Below are positions 8,851 to 19,337 of a DNA stretch of 64,000 bases, in pieces. Position 1 is the first letter of the stretch, and each line of letters starts with the position of its first letter. The position numbers were made by a program, and so were the translations under genes. This stretch comes from Alentia gelatinosa (taxonomy: Eukaryota; Annelida; Polychaeta; Phyllodocida; Polynoidae). The stretch spans positions 6,147,694 to 6,211,693 of the forward strand of contig OX465584.1 in assembly GCA_950022655.1 (NCBI GenBank), written 5' to 3'. The notes beneath the pieces were generated by a model. It was not told where the DNA came from, did no database searches, and saw only the letters and a program-made list of their open reading frames with translations.

Positions 8851-9798
8851 ATTTTTGTGGTTTCAAATCGTACCTCTTATTTTGTATTAATTGTCCACTG
8901 CATTAAGCAAAGTTCCTACTGCCTCGGATTCACTCCTACTTGGCTACGACATGCTACGAATGAAAGTTCATGCATTGTAGAAGTGTTGGGAGGTTGAACA
9001 ATTCTGGGTCGCAGTGTGTCGGAATAAAATACTAGACTCTCGCATTGTAGCCATATCAAAAGTTTGAAAATTCTTTGTTGTAGTGTGTTCGAAGCGTTTG
9101 GTCACTCGTTTGGTGTTTACACTAGGCGATTTCTAGCCATTGACTGACACAAAGTGGACAGGTGATTCTAAATTCAAGAATCGTCGCTTATAATCATTTA
9201 TTTTAAACGCTGGGTCCGACAACAAATAATTTCTTAATATTCCTCTATTATAAACATTTGGTCTTTAATAAACAACAACAAAATCAGGAAACTTATTTCT
9301 AATGCTTAGTTAATATTTCATTTCCATAATCCCCTTCTTATTCATAAAGGATTTAGGTTGTATGATAGGAGACATACTTAAATTATTATTCTAACCAGTT
9401 GTTTCACAGATTGACATTTGTACAAGTTTGTTGCAGTATAATTTGTGGTACATCTTTAACAAACTGGAATTTTCGGTTTTCAAATGAGTGGAAAATCAAC
9501 CAACAACATTGCTAAAAATAAACCAGAATCTTTGTGAATACTAATTATGAGTTTCTAACATTAAATCAACGAACAACAACTCATAATCGTCTTGTACTAA
9601 CGGCGGGATAGGATGAAACACGAGTGTTTATCTCATCCCTCACGAGAGCGGGAAGGCAGATGACACAATGTTTCCTTTTAAAACACCAACTCGATCAAAC
9701 AGTCATCACGGAGCATGTTAACCTTAACATCAAATCTACTCCCAGTTTTTTTATTCAACAAATTCCAACATCTGCTGAAGTAGCAGTATGACCCTGCA
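8851..9798. other. No gene; solo family M end
   Basis: AT-rich DNA with no coding signal. A solo family M end (TTTACACTAGGCGATTTC) lies at 9117-9134. CATTGTAG and GTAGTGTGT phrases recur loosely at 8970-9100. Confidence 0.4.
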
Positions 9799-9889
9799 TT
9801 TACACTAGACGATTATATGCAGCGATTCTTGCATTTTTCACCTCCTGACGACTTTCAGCATTAAAATGATAGAAATCGCCTAATGTAAA
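9799..9889. mobile_element. MITE family M
   Basis: TTTACACTAGACGATT on the left and AATCGCCTAATGTAAA on the right are inverted repeats bounding about 90 bp. Solo ends at 6046 and 9117 show the same terminal sequence. Confidence 0.6.
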
Positions 9890-9907
9890 CACTAAGCAGA
9901 AATAATA

Positions 9908-11095
9908 TCTCAGATATATGCTATTTTGTGTTGGCGATTCTAGAGATTACCACCTTCACTCACTTGGTGTTTCCCCGGTATTAAGCCGGAGACACACCAA
10001 GCGATTATTGCAGCGATTTCCGTAATCCCCAACAAAAAATGGCCTATACTTGAGCTATTATTTCATATTTCACCTGGTTATTGCTTGTGATATGCTAAAC
10101 TATCGGTGAGAGATATTCCTATGAAATGATATCTCAGATATATGCTATTTTGTATTGCCGATTCTAGAGATCGCTGCCGTTACTCGCTTGGTGTGTCCCC
10201 GGTATTAAGCCTGAGACACACCAAGCGAGTGAAGGCAGCGATCTCTGGAATCGAACAACACAAATTGGCGTGTATGTGAGATATTATTTCATAGGAATAT
10301 TTCCAGCCCATAATTCAGCATCTTGGAAGCAATAATCAGGTGAAATATGAAATAATAGCTCACATATAGTCCATTTTGTGTTGGCCATTCCGGAAATCGC
10401 TGCATTACTTGCTTGGTGTGTCTCCAGCTTTATGCTGGGGACACACCAAGCGAGTAACGGCAGCGATCTCCAGAATCGCCAACATATATTTGCGTGTATG
10501 TGCGATATTATTTCATAGTAATATCTCCCACCAATAATTGAGCATCTCTGACGCAATAATCAGGTGAAATATGAAATAATAGCTCACATATAGTCCATTT
10601 TGTGTTGGCCATTCCGGAAATCGCTGCATTACTTGCTTGGTGTGTCTCCAGCTTTATGCTGGGGACACACCAAGCGAGTAACGGCAGCGATCTCCAGAAT
10701 CGCCAACATATATTTGCGTGTATGTGCGATATTATTTCATAGTAATATCTCCCACCAATAATTGAGCATCTCTGACGCAATAATCAGGTGAAATATGAAA
10801 TAATAGCTCACATATACGCCATTTTGTATTGGCGATTCCGGAAATCGCTGCATTACTTGCTAGGTGTGTCTCCAGCTTTATGCTGGGGACACACCTAGCA
10901 AGTAAAGGTGACGATCTCTGGAATCGCCAATACAAAATGGCGTATATCTGAGATATTTTTTCATATCAATATCTCCCACCGATAATATAACGTATCAGAA
11001 GCAATAATCAGGTGAAATATGAAATAATAGCTCACATACACGCCATTTTGTGTTGGCGATTCCAGAAATCGCTGCATTTCTCGCTTGGTTTTAGC
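9908..11095. repeat. 224-bp hairpin satellite
   Basis: About five tandem units of 223-224 bp begin near 9908, 10131, 10352, 10576 and 10800, followed by a partial unit. Each unit contains a long imperfect palindrome centred on CTGGGGACACACCAAG and its complement, with tip AGCTTTATGCT. The units starting near 10352 and 10576 are almost identical over more than 200 bases, which points to recent unequal exchange or replication slippage. Minus-strand frames of 67-90 codons repeat with the units and are artefacts. Confidence 0.9.
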
Positions 11096-11534
11096 CACGA
11101 TTCTGAGTACGTTGTAGCAACTGCAGGTTCAAACAAGAACCGCAGATCTCAGAGAAATAGAGAATAAACCAGCCACACTTATCACCATTAAAGTGTTCTA
11201 GTGGTCGTCAATATTTAATTTACAAGCTCAGGGTGCGAATCTAATGTGCAATATATCAGCGGTTAAATTGAGAAAAGAATATTACAAGGCAGTTGAAATG
11301 ATCCTAGGGAATGGCCAACAATGGAGGAATTCGATTTCAATCCATAAGGTGCTCAGTGGTGGAATGATCCGATCAGAGAATCTTTTATCCGATTTAATTT
11401 GCTCTTTTACCCCTCGGTGAACAGCGTCATCCGATTGTCTGACGAATCATTCTGCTATTTACAGATAACTTGTGAGACACTCAGATTCACTCTTTGATAT
11501 ATTACTCCACTCCTGATAGGTAATAATATTAGGA
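11096..11534. other. No gene seen
   Basis: Unassigned sequence without known motifs. GGTTCAAACAAG near 11126 resembles a tRNA B-box only superficially. Confidence 0.4.
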
Positions 11535-11823
11535 AACGTCCTTACTCTGGACGAAACGGTTCCTGTTCGAGGTCAGTCTTTGATTCCATACTGCCTGACG
11601 CCACAGGCGGAAGGCAGTATGAAATCAAAGACTGACCGAGAACGAGAAACGTTTCGCCCACAATGAGGACGTTTGCTTATTATTATATACCTTAAATCGA
11701 TGAAAAAACAACATTTTGATGACTTATTAAGTCACACTCACAGCGGGCACAAACATTATTATTACTGCACCCCTAGCAGCGGGCAGTATTTCATAGACAT
11801 TCGCACACAGGTATATAATAATT
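11535..11823. mobile_element. Foldback family K copy 2, complete
   Basis: A 135-bp hairpin (11535-11673) has long matching arms, for example GAGGTCAGTCTTTGATT against AAATCAAAGACTGACC. Its tip is CTGCCTGACGCCACAGGCGG. The K module follows from TTATTATATACCTTAAATCG to CAGGTATATAATAATTAG. Inside are the CAGCGGGCACAAACATT and CCCCTAGCAGCGGGCAG signature motifs. This is the clearest view of the hairpin-plus-module design. Confidence 0.85.
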
Positions 11824-11835
11824 AGTAAAAAACAA

Positions 11836-12222
11836 ACGAGAGTTAGCCCTGTCAATGTTAATGCCATGATGGGCAGGTTGTGTATTACTACACGAGGCGT
11901 TAGCCGAGTGTAGTGAGTAGCAGACCTGACCAGAGTGGTATAAACATAGAGAAGGCTAACTCGAGTTTGGTTTCGTATTTATCCTATCCCATCTCACCGA
12001 TATAAAGAGAATATTTTGTAATAATCCATGTTAGTAGCGTGTTGACACTCATCAGAGGATGGCCACATTTATCAATGCTGCCAGATCTACTTTTGTCATC
12101 TGGTCCCTGATTGGTCGGTTTTTTTAATCAGCTCGGTGCATAAATAACACTTTATTCAACGCTCCGTCAAATACATTGAGTCATTGTTAAACCTATGACG
12201 TTTTTCATTAGGGGTAGGATAA
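11836..12222. mobile_element. Foldback family G copy 1
   Basis: A hairpin (11839-11969) has arms GAGTTAGCCCTGTCAATG / AGAGAAGGCTAACTCGAG and tip ACGAGGCGTTAGCCGAGTG. It is followed by a module from TATCCTATCCCATCTCAC to TTAGGGGTAGGATAAAG. The junction GTTTGGTTTCGTATTTATCC also occurs, inverted, in copy 2 at 26071-26440. Confidence 0.75.
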
Positions 12223-12530
12223 AGTTCTGGTCTATTATGGCCATTGACATTAGTTTCTATATCGAAAGATTAATCATTAGAATTGTCTGTATTAGTAAAG
12301 AAATGACTAAATTTGAACAGTTACCATTTTGGATTGTCTGCCTTCTGCCCTGATGTTTACAGTACTGCTGCCTTATTGTAAATGGCATAATTACTCTCAT
12401 TATTGCTAGCTCTAGTTCCTAACCTGCCAACATGGTGGCAAGGTGCTCTAACAATTTTACCTTGAGTTGGCATAAGTGCCATCGTAGGTATGAACGGCAG
12501 ACCAGAAGGGGTCTGTTCATCTCCTATTGG
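12223..12530. other. No gene seen
   Basis: Unassigned. A 62-codon minus frame begins here but has no recognisable domain. Confidence 0.4.
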
Positions 12531-12639
12531 CAGAAACGTGGTCAACTGGTGACCTTCCGATGCGATTTTGAATTATAATCGGGAGGTGCATCGTAGACTT
12601 TATCTGAGCCATATCATAGTAGGTGGACGCCAAGCCTTA
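12531..12639. mobile_element. MITE family A copy 3, right half
   Basis: CAGAAACGTGGTCAACTGG, TCGGGAGGTGCATCGTAGAC and AGTAGGTGGACGCCAAGCCT match the right half of family A. The left half is absent. Family C copy 2 begins immediately after it. Confidence 0.75.
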
Positions 12640-12640
12640 A

Positions 12641-13075
12641 GGGTGGCGTCCACCAATACTTAAGGGTGGCGTCCACCAACCACGACAAGGCTATGACAAG
12701 CGCAGACAGGAAAGGTCCAATCGGCGCTAGTCGCAGGCTTGTCATAAGAAGGGGGGATTCATGACAGCATTGTTGGTGCATGTCGGGAAGTGCACGCTCC
12801 ACCAAAATTTCCTATCATAGACCTCTGCGACACACTGCCAACATACCATGACACTCCACGACAAGGGTCCAGTCGTGGGAAAAATCGAACATGTTCGATA
12901 TTGTCGTAGCCTTTGTTGGAAGGCTCCCAACAAGCTTCCAATGGTGGCCTTGTCATAGACTCTTGTTGGGAACTGGGGTCCACCAACCATGACAAGAACT
13001 CCAATCGTAGGCCAATCGTGGACCTTGTCGGAAGCCATTGTTGTAGCCTTGTCGTGGTTGGTGGACGCCCCCCTT
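12641..13075. mobile_element. MITE family C copy 2
   Basis: The copy starts AAGGGTGGCGTCCACCAACC at 12662 and ends GGTTGGTGGACGCCCCCC near 13072. An extra copy of the first 14 bases stands at 12641-12654, so the left end is duplicated in tandem. The interior follows copy 1 (736-1164) closely and includes the central TCGAACATGTTCGA palindrome near 12886-12899. Confidence 0.8.
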
Positions 13076-13674
13076 TACTGTTAAGCTTTATACTCCATCT
13101 AGGCTGGCTTCCTATACTCTACAAGATCTAAGATGTGTAATCAGTAGCAGAGTGAAGATTCTAGCCATGTTTCAATCGGGACCATCTTATTTTTGACCGG
13201 CAAGACATGTTCTTTTCTCTCATCGACGACGATATCGACTTTAACCCTAACCGCACAGATAACCGGTGCCAAATAATCTACCAATGAACCTTTCTGAAAT
13301 TAGTGGTGGAGTAAATTAGCCTCTACTATTGGATGACTGATGGCTCCTGATTAAAACCAGCAAAAGGATATAAAGTCCATGCTGACAGGTAGCCACTTTA
13401 TTGGTTTACCTAGTATATATGTAAACATTGAAAACGTAACCTGTAAAGAAATCCTGATGCCAATAAAGAAATCTGAAAAAAAAGAAGGAAAGTGGCTTAA
13501 TCTATGACAACAACAGAAAAGGTTTCTAACCTGACATGATAACTCCTCCCTCTACTCTCGTGAAAATTGGTAGCTGAAAACGCCATCGCTCAGGTCTCGA
13601 ACTAGACACTGAAGGACAACGAGTTTCTCGAGATTAATTTTATCAAACAGCCCCCTGTTCTTTCCTCACTAAAC
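13076..13674. other. No gene seen
   Basis: Unassigned sequence with short frames only. Confidence 0.4.
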
Positions 13675-13840
13675 TTTTCCTGCGGGAAATAAGCCACGCG
13701 ACACCCGCGGGACCGGCATTCACCTCACACACTTCCGCTTCCGGTCCGGGCTGCTGCCTGTCGGGATGTCAGCCTCGCTCTGAAACTCAAGGCGTCTGCT
13801 GACCTTCAGTGACCTCTAAATGACCTTGAGGTCACCCGGA
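13675..13840. promoter_or_regulatory. Promoter-like patch with nuclear-receptor half-sites
   Basis: GCGGGAAA at 13682-13689 fits E2F. CACTTCCGCTTCCGG at 13730-13744 holds two ETS cores. Then TGACCT occurs at 13800, 13810 and 13821 and AGGTCA at 13829. The half-site spacings are 4, 5 and 2, giving a DR4, a DR5 and an everted repeat. The patch is richer in CpG than its flanks. No recognisable exon follows. Confidence 0.4.
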
Positions 13841-14213
13841 GAATGACCCATAAGTGCCTCTATTGTACACGATTGGAATAAATGCTGCAGATGTGAAAGT
13901 GTTTCATATTTCAGTCATCGTTGTCGTAGAAAGGTCAACTATGTACAAAGTAAAGCCAATATCCATATCTGTATATAGAGCACAGAGTGATTGCTAGTTC
14001 TGCCATCATCTGCGAGAAAATTGTAGGATAGCGCCACTACAGTTGGAGGATAACTCCTGATAAGTTGGTAATCTTGAGAAGAGGTTAAAACTTCTATAGG
14101 AAAATGAGAAACAAATACGCCATCGATAAATGCAACCACCGCTGTTTGTTTTTTGGGCATCGGGTCCAAGATGGCTGGAATCATAGCACAATAGCAATCT
14201 GCCCTATACTAGA
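13841..14213. other. No gene seen
   Basis: The minus strand has overlapping frames of 81 and 63 codons in different phases, with no known domain. CCAAGATGGC at 14166-14175 is a YY1-like core. Confidence 0.35.
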
Positions 14214-14444
14214 TATTATCTTAGCCTGGAATAAACGTCCATAGGCTTAACATTAGGAACTCGTTCTCAACAGGCTTGCGAGTACGGTAACTCATTCTCA
14301 ACGGGTGATAAACAGATGAATATTTCTAGGCTAAAATAAAATCGGAGTCCCCATTCGCCATCTCGTTTGGAGTGCTTCAGAATATTCACCTGCCTATCGC
14401 CTTGTTCATATTACTGCGCACTCCAAACTCGATGGCAAACGAGG
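14214..14444. mobile_element. Foldback family J copy 3
   Basis: The module runs from TATTATCTTAGCCTGGAATA to TTTCTAGGCTAAAATAAA and contains CATAGGCTTAACATTAGGAA. The hairpin follows with arms TCTCGTTTGGAGTGC / GCACTCCAAACTCGATGG. The tip complements to AACAAGGCGATAGGCAGG. Module ends and arm sequence differ from the other J copies, while the order is the same. Confidence 0.7.
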
Positions 14445-14858
14445 ACACAGACCAAACACTCATCAGTTTCTTTCTTAATCCATTCCATCCATCTTATAGA
14501 TCATGTATGACTTCCCCTAAAAGAATATTCATTCTTAAACTCTTTATCCTGAAGATGCCTGGACGAATTGCCATCTAGGACTTGGAGATGTGGGTTATAA
14601 AAGTTATTAAAGGAAAGTCAAAATAGCCCCCAGTCTTGTTACGCACTACTTTCCAATCTAATTCCTTTTCTAGTATTCTCCCAGGGGGAATACAGCTTTT
14701 CGTGTTCTGCTCAGTTTGGTATGGTTGATTTTACGTCCAGTCAGTTTAGAATTTCAATTCCCAGATATTACAATGGCTTAAGAACTTTTCTTCTTGTCCC
14801 TATTCCTTAGATAGGGTGTGGTGCCTGGATGTCCGGGCTTCGGGTTGCTTATATCTGT
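14445..14858. other. Probable LINE flank, no intact frame
   Basis: The minus strand just below 14859 continues past a TGA and reads without a clear domain. It could be the 3' flank of the LINE remnant at 14859-15206. Confidence 0.35.
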
Positions 14859-15206
14859 TCAAAGCTCTATCCTACCAGTGCTGTTGAAGGCACTGTGAAT
14901 TGATGTTGTGTTCTTCAGGAAATTTTCCCGGTTCTTCTTTGTTACCTGACAGTGGAGCATCAGATGTTCAATGCTGAGATGTGTTTGGCATGTCTGACAT
15001 ATGGGTGCTTATTCACCTTTCAAAAGGTGTTCATGTGTCAGTTTGGTGTGACCGGTCCGCAGACGGGTCAGTTTCACTTGTTCAGATTTTGTCAGGTTCT
15101 CTTTTCTGAAATTATGGTTGATGGATTGTACAATATTCCTAAATTTATTATCTCTGGCATTGTTCCAGATGCTCTGCCGGGATTTTTGCAAATGCTCTTT
15201 AGTCAT
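14859..15206 (-). pseudogene. LINE remnant, RNase H / C-terminal region
   Basis: On the minus strand the frame reads EQVKLTRLRTGHTKLTHEHL then APICQTCQTHLSIEHLMLHC. This matches the well-known block just after the RNase H domain of Jockey/I-type LINE ORF2 proteins (VLTRLRIGHTRLTH...C..C....VEHILLEC). One in-frame TAA (15009-15011) lies between the two parts, and a TGA at 14859 ends the frame. Upstream the frame breaks at a T-rich tract (A-rich on this strand) at 15207-15238. It is a dead fragment; the exact clade was not determined. Confidence 0.85.
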
Positions 15207-15850
15207 TTTTTTATATTTTTTTTATTTTTTTTTATTCAGTATCATTTTTGAGACAATAATACTCGCTCTCAGGAGCGATCTTCCGTATTGAAGTCTTGTG
15301 GACATTACAGGACATAACAGTATAGGCAATTTGTACATAAATATACAAAACAAATAAAAGAGAAAAAACATTCACACTTCCAATTAGATGTCCCATCTTT
15401 AGTAGGTAGAGATTCCTCTGTCGTTAGTCTATGTTTATTGTTTGAATCACTTCCTGAATTTGTTTCAGATATGTATAAGGAATTGTATGGACTCCATATT
15501 GTCTGCCCAGTGCTCCGTTGGTAGCAAACTGTAGGCTCTGTAGGTTAAGTATGGAAACTCCGTATTATACGAATGATAAAATTGCAGAATATGCCTTGGA
15601 TCTCCAGACAATACAGCTCGTGTATAATTGATGGACTGACAATGCACCTGTAGATCATATGTTTGCAGCCTCTAACTCCAGAGTTAGGTTTTTATGACCT
15701 TGTCTTGTCATACCGCGTACGGCTGTGGTCTTGTATTGATCCTCCACATGAAGATCAAACCTGGCACCAAGTTTTTGTTCTTTGTGTCATCGCCTGACAG
15801 GGGTCGGGGACGGCCAGTTCTCATTTATTAGTCATGGAACACTGACACAG
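15207..15850. other. No intact gene; possible LINE flank
   Basis: A T-rich tract at 15207-15238 adjoins the LINE remnant. A 60-codon minus frame at 15465-15647 has no domain I recognise. Nothing else is supported. Confidence 0.35.
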
Positions 15851-15909
15851 CAGATGTGTTCCGGTGTAGTATCACATTCCTCTGTGTCTGTGACACTGGA
15901 ACACATCTG
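15851..15909. repeat. Inverted repeat (12-bp arms)
   Basis: CAGATGTGTTCC at 15851-15862 and GGAACACATCTG at 15898-15909 are perfect complements. The 35-base loop includes a second small dyad (TGTGTCTGTGACAC). It is probably a small foldback or MITE remnant. Confidence 0.6.
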
Positions 15910-16169
15910 ATATAAAAAGACAAAACCTTTACTACGAATGCTTGGAGGCATTGTCTCTGTTGTTTCTAGTTTTTGTAAGATTTAATATTCTTTTTAACCC
16001 TTCAAAGATGAACGATGCCTTGAGACATCAACCGGCCCAGGCCGAATGATGCCTTAAGCATCAACCGGCCCAGGCCGAATGATGCCTTGAGGCATCATTT
16101 CTCTTAAATCAATAAAATTGTTTTGACAAGGAAATAATTTATCAATTTACATGAAATCTTCAGGAAATG

Positions 16170-16450
16170 TAGCTATAGGTGAAAGAAGGAACAGTCAGTT
16201 ACTATGTCTTATGTATAAGAAACAGACAGACACAACGCTGGTAGATAGTAGGGAGAGAAGGGCTAGACAAAGTCAAGGTGTTAATTTTAAGGTGCTGCAA
16301 CCGCGTTGTGAAAAATATAAAACAAGTGCCTTGTATAGAGGAGCAGTGCATTGGAATCATTTGAGAATTAAGTATAAAAATATAGCCAGGTATGATCAGT
16401 TTAAGACAAAACTGAAAAAGAATGCTTTGGGTGATCTGTTGGGCCCTTAG
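16170..16450 (+). pseudogene. LINE remnant, ORF2 C-terminus
   Basis: The frame ends at 16450 and includes RRNSQLLCLMYKKQ, a basic linker, then CEKYKTSALYRGAVHWNHL and YDQFKTKLKK. This RR..LL.LMYK ... YRGA..WN.L ... F..KLK block is the conserved C-terminal tail of many CR1/L2/RTE-like LINE ORF2 proteins. There is no reverse-transcriptase core, so it is a 5'-truncated copy. The 3' part runs to an AAATAAAA-rich tail near 16910-16940. It lies inside MITE S. Confidence 0.8.
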
Positions 16451-16945
16451 GCCGAAATTTATATTATAAATTAAATTGGAAGTATGCTCAACTCATACAA
16501 GAAATTGTTCTTTTGTTAGCAAACTTATAATTGTTACCTAAGAATGCTACACTGGTTTGTGAAGAGCCTAGATGTCGGGCTATTTATTGAGCTACTGTAG
16601 TAATTAATATTATAAGCAAAGTTGTGATAAAACTGTAACAAACACATTTCATTTGGTCAAAATGATGGTGTGAGAACCGTTTTTATATTATTGTGTAAGG
16701 GTTCACTTTATGAGTATTCAATAACAGGAGATTATTGAAGGATCAATTATTTACATGAGCATTGGGAGCCCTAAAGCTCCAAGGACTGACTTTCTCAAAT
16801 TGCGAAAATGCTCAAGATCCAACAAGTGTCTAGAGATAAATACCGTTGTAATTGCTGTAGGATCAAAGTAAACCGGAACTTGTTCTGATGATCCTACAGG
16901 GTAAATAATGCAAATAAAAATAAAATTATAAAAATAAAATTCCTT
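16451..16945 (+). other. LINE 3' untranslated region and A-rich tail
   Basis: After the stop, AT-rich sequence runs to AAATAAAAATAAAATTATAA near 16913-16932. Just before it, GTAGGATCAAAG and GATGATCCTAC can pair as a 3' hairpin, as is common at LINE 3' ends. MITE S sequence resumes at about 16950. Confidence 0.5.
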
Positions 16946-17104
16946 ATGGGGACAGCTCTGCCACAGGTGGCCGTCCTTAAAGGGTTAATCAAATAAACCA
17001 ACTCTGTGATTCTGTTTGTTTTCATGTTTTTTGGAATGATTTCCAGACATTTCTCGTCATTTGAGTCTATTCTGGGCTGTCTTCTCGTTTTAAGCTAGCT
17101 CCGG

Positions 17105-17545
17105 GTGTTTTGAGGTGACTCTGGGTATTTTCTCATTATTTGAGGTAATTCTAGATAAGTTAAGATGGAAATCCTTTCCCCGGGATGTAGATGTCCCAGG
17201 CTCTGGGTGACAAAACTCCCAGGTTGGAAAAAAAGTCCAACATAAGAGCTTCCCACACACCACCGTCATTCTTGGATGTTTTATTATTATTTAAGGTGAC
17301 TCTGGGTGTTTTTTTTCATATGAGGTGAATCCAGGGTGTTTTCTTTATTTGAGGTGCCTCTGGGTGGGTTGTTTTTAATTTGAGGTGAATCCGAGGTATT
17401 CTTTGTTACTTGAGGTGGCTCTGGGTGTTGTTTTTTTTTAACTTAAGGTGAATCCGGGGTGTTTTTGTTATTTGAGGTGAATCTGGATGTTTTTGTTGTA
17501 ATTTGAGGTGAATCCGGGGTATTCTTGTCATTTGAGGTGACGGTT
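17105..17545. repeat. Degenerate 30-bp minisatellite
   Basis: Units such as TTTGAGGTGAATCCGGGGTG recur about every 28-35 bases, at 17322, 17350, 17383, 17446, 17475 and 17504 among others. Earlier, more decayed units start near 17105. Two alternating variants (GACTCTGGGTG and GAATCCGGGGT) are present. Confidence 0.8.
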
Positions 17546-18132
17546 GACGACATTTTGTGTTGGCGTGTCTTCCCCGCGTCTCTGGCAGTGCCCGGATGTT
17601 GACTCTGCTCTCTCCCCCTGGTGGTTGGTCGGGGAATCACTGGGCGTATCGATTTGTAGAGAATCCGATACGGAGATCAGTGATCGAACACTCAGAGAAG
17701 TCCAGCAACATGTTACATAATGTAGATCACAAAAAAGGTCTAAGACAAGGTGAATTATAACATGTATTAACTACCTGTTAAAGAAAATTCAACCTTTTGT
17801 ATGTTTTATTCGAAAGCATGTTTAACCACCATAGTCTACCAAATAGTTTTGGATAGGCTTTTATCGGTGAATACAATACTTTTTTTAATTTGGTCAACAT
17901 TCGTTTATTAATATACTTCGCTCTTCCATCAGCCCATTCACACAGAGTTATTTTGGTAACTAAATTACATAATATGACTATATTGATGAAGATATATATA
18001 TATATAATGACAGGGATACATATTGATGGATAAAGATAAAGAACTGTCACATTATCACTATTTGGTAAACAGTGGAGAATTGTAGCTGTACAATAGATAT
18101 GGTAATAATGATAGTAATGATATATAGAAACA
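17546..18132. other. No gene seen
   Basis: GC-rich at first (17550-17640), then AT-rich with a TA microsatellite at 17994-18006. The 137-codon minus frame at 17778-18191 is Tyr/Ile-rich and low complexity, with no domain, so I do not call it a gene. Confidence 0.45.
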
Positions 18133-18287
18133 TGGTTAGTGTGCCTGAATGAAATCTGTTCGAGGAATAGATGGAATTCAGACACACTCACTATGTCTCC
18201 TTATTATCATATACCTAGAAATCATGAAAAATGCAATTCTACAAATCACTCTTTCAAGACCGAAAGTGGTCACGTGATACAGAGGGA
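18133..18287. mobile_element. Foldback family L copy
   Basis: Hairpin arms GTTAGTGTGCCTGAATG / GATGGAATTCAGACACACTC flank GAAATCTGTTCGAGGAATA. The module starts TTATCATATACCTAGAAATC and ends GTGGTCACGTGATACAGAGG. The CACACCCCT satellite begins exactly at its end, so the array may have expanded from or into this copy. Confidence 0.7.
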
Positions 18288-18745
18288 CACACACACCCCT
18301 CACACACCCCTCACACACCCCTCACACACCCCACACACACCCCTCACACACCCCTCAAACACCCCTCACACACCCCTCACACACCCTCACACACCCCTCA
18401 CACACCCCTCACACCCCTCACACACCCCTCACACACCTCACACCCCCCTACACACATCCCTCACACCCCTCACACCCCTCACACACCCCTCACACACCTC
18501 ACACACCCCTCACACAACCCTCACACACCCCTCACACACCCCTCACACACCCCTCACACACACCCAACACACCCCTCACACACCCCTCACACACCCCTCA
18601 CATACCCCTCACACACCCCTCACACACCCCTCACACACCTCACACCTCACACACCCCTCACACACCCCTCACACACCCCTCACACACCCCTCACACACCC
18701 CTCAAACACCCCTCACACACCCCTCAAACACCCCTCACACACTCC
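18284..18745. repeat. 11-bp CACACCCCT satellite
   Basis: About 40 copies of an 11-bp unit (CCCCTCACACA) with occasional 1-3 base slippage. All forward frames stay open and give His/Thr/Pro-rich peptides of about 200 codons, a repeat artefact. The other strand is G-rich (GGGGTGTGTG) and could form G-quadruplexes. Confidence 0.95.
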
Positions 18746-19335
18746 AAGGAGAATAGGCTTTTCCGGGTACCTGACGGGCATTATAGGAACTAATTCATCA
18801 CCCAACTACCAGGATTTGTCTTTAAGGAATCCGCTTGTGCCTTTTTCCTGTGAGACACGTAAAGCGTCTACAGGCTGAGGCCGCTTTTCGTCTCACCTCC
18901 TCGTGTTACAGACGGAGTATATCTGACCGTTGTTTCTGGGAACCCAAGAAAGCCTGTTGATAACATGATTATAGAACAAGGAGAGATGATTATTAGGAAG
19001 AGATCTGCTGATTACAGGACGGATTAAAGAAATACTAAATTCATAATCATCAAACAACTGGATTTATCTGCACAGTCATGCCATTTTGCATGGTTTTTCT
19101 CTAATAATGGCACGTAATTCATGAATTTTCTTTGCAATGACAACATGAGTTTCACAGTAATTCCTGTAAGATAAAACCATGTTTACTAAAGAAAGTTCCT
19201 TCTCAAAGTTCAATATTCACGAAAATTGTGCCTGGATAGTCCAAGCACTATTTTTCAAATAACGCGAAATTCCTTCAGATTTATACGTGATAACGCTAAG
19301 GAATTACTTCAAATGACGCACAAACACTTAAAATC
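18746..19335. other. No gene seen
   Basis: Unassigned sequence between two low-complexity arrays. Confidence 0.4.
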
Positions 19336-19337
19336 TT

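Larger units (their letters stand above)
15993..16988. mobile_element. MITE family S, interrupted by a LINE
   Basis: The left end TTAACCCTTCAAAGATGA plus the GATGCCTTGAGGCATCA core, and the right end CAGGTGGCCGTCCTTAAAGG, match the copy at 62177-62410. In that copy the left and right parts are only about 230 bp apart. Here about 750 bp lie between them, containing a LINE 3' end. GATGCCTTNAGGCATCAACC is itself duplicated near 16030-16096. Confidence 0.75.

Noticed and set aside
10284..10935. Three similar 67-90-codon minus frames as a gene family
   Set aside because: They repeat every 224 bases with the hairpin satellite and change with each unit border.
9908..11095. Hairpin satellite as a cluster of structured RNA genes
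   Set aside because: No promoter boxes or terminators were seen, and the arms match DNA palindrome behaviour in the rest of the window.
17778..18191. 137-codon minus frame
   Set aside because: Tyr/Ile-rich low complexity with a TA microsatellite inside and no domain.
18139..18878. Two overlapping 200-codon His/Thr/Pro frames
   Set aside because: Both come from the 11-bp CACACCCCT array, which is open in every frame.
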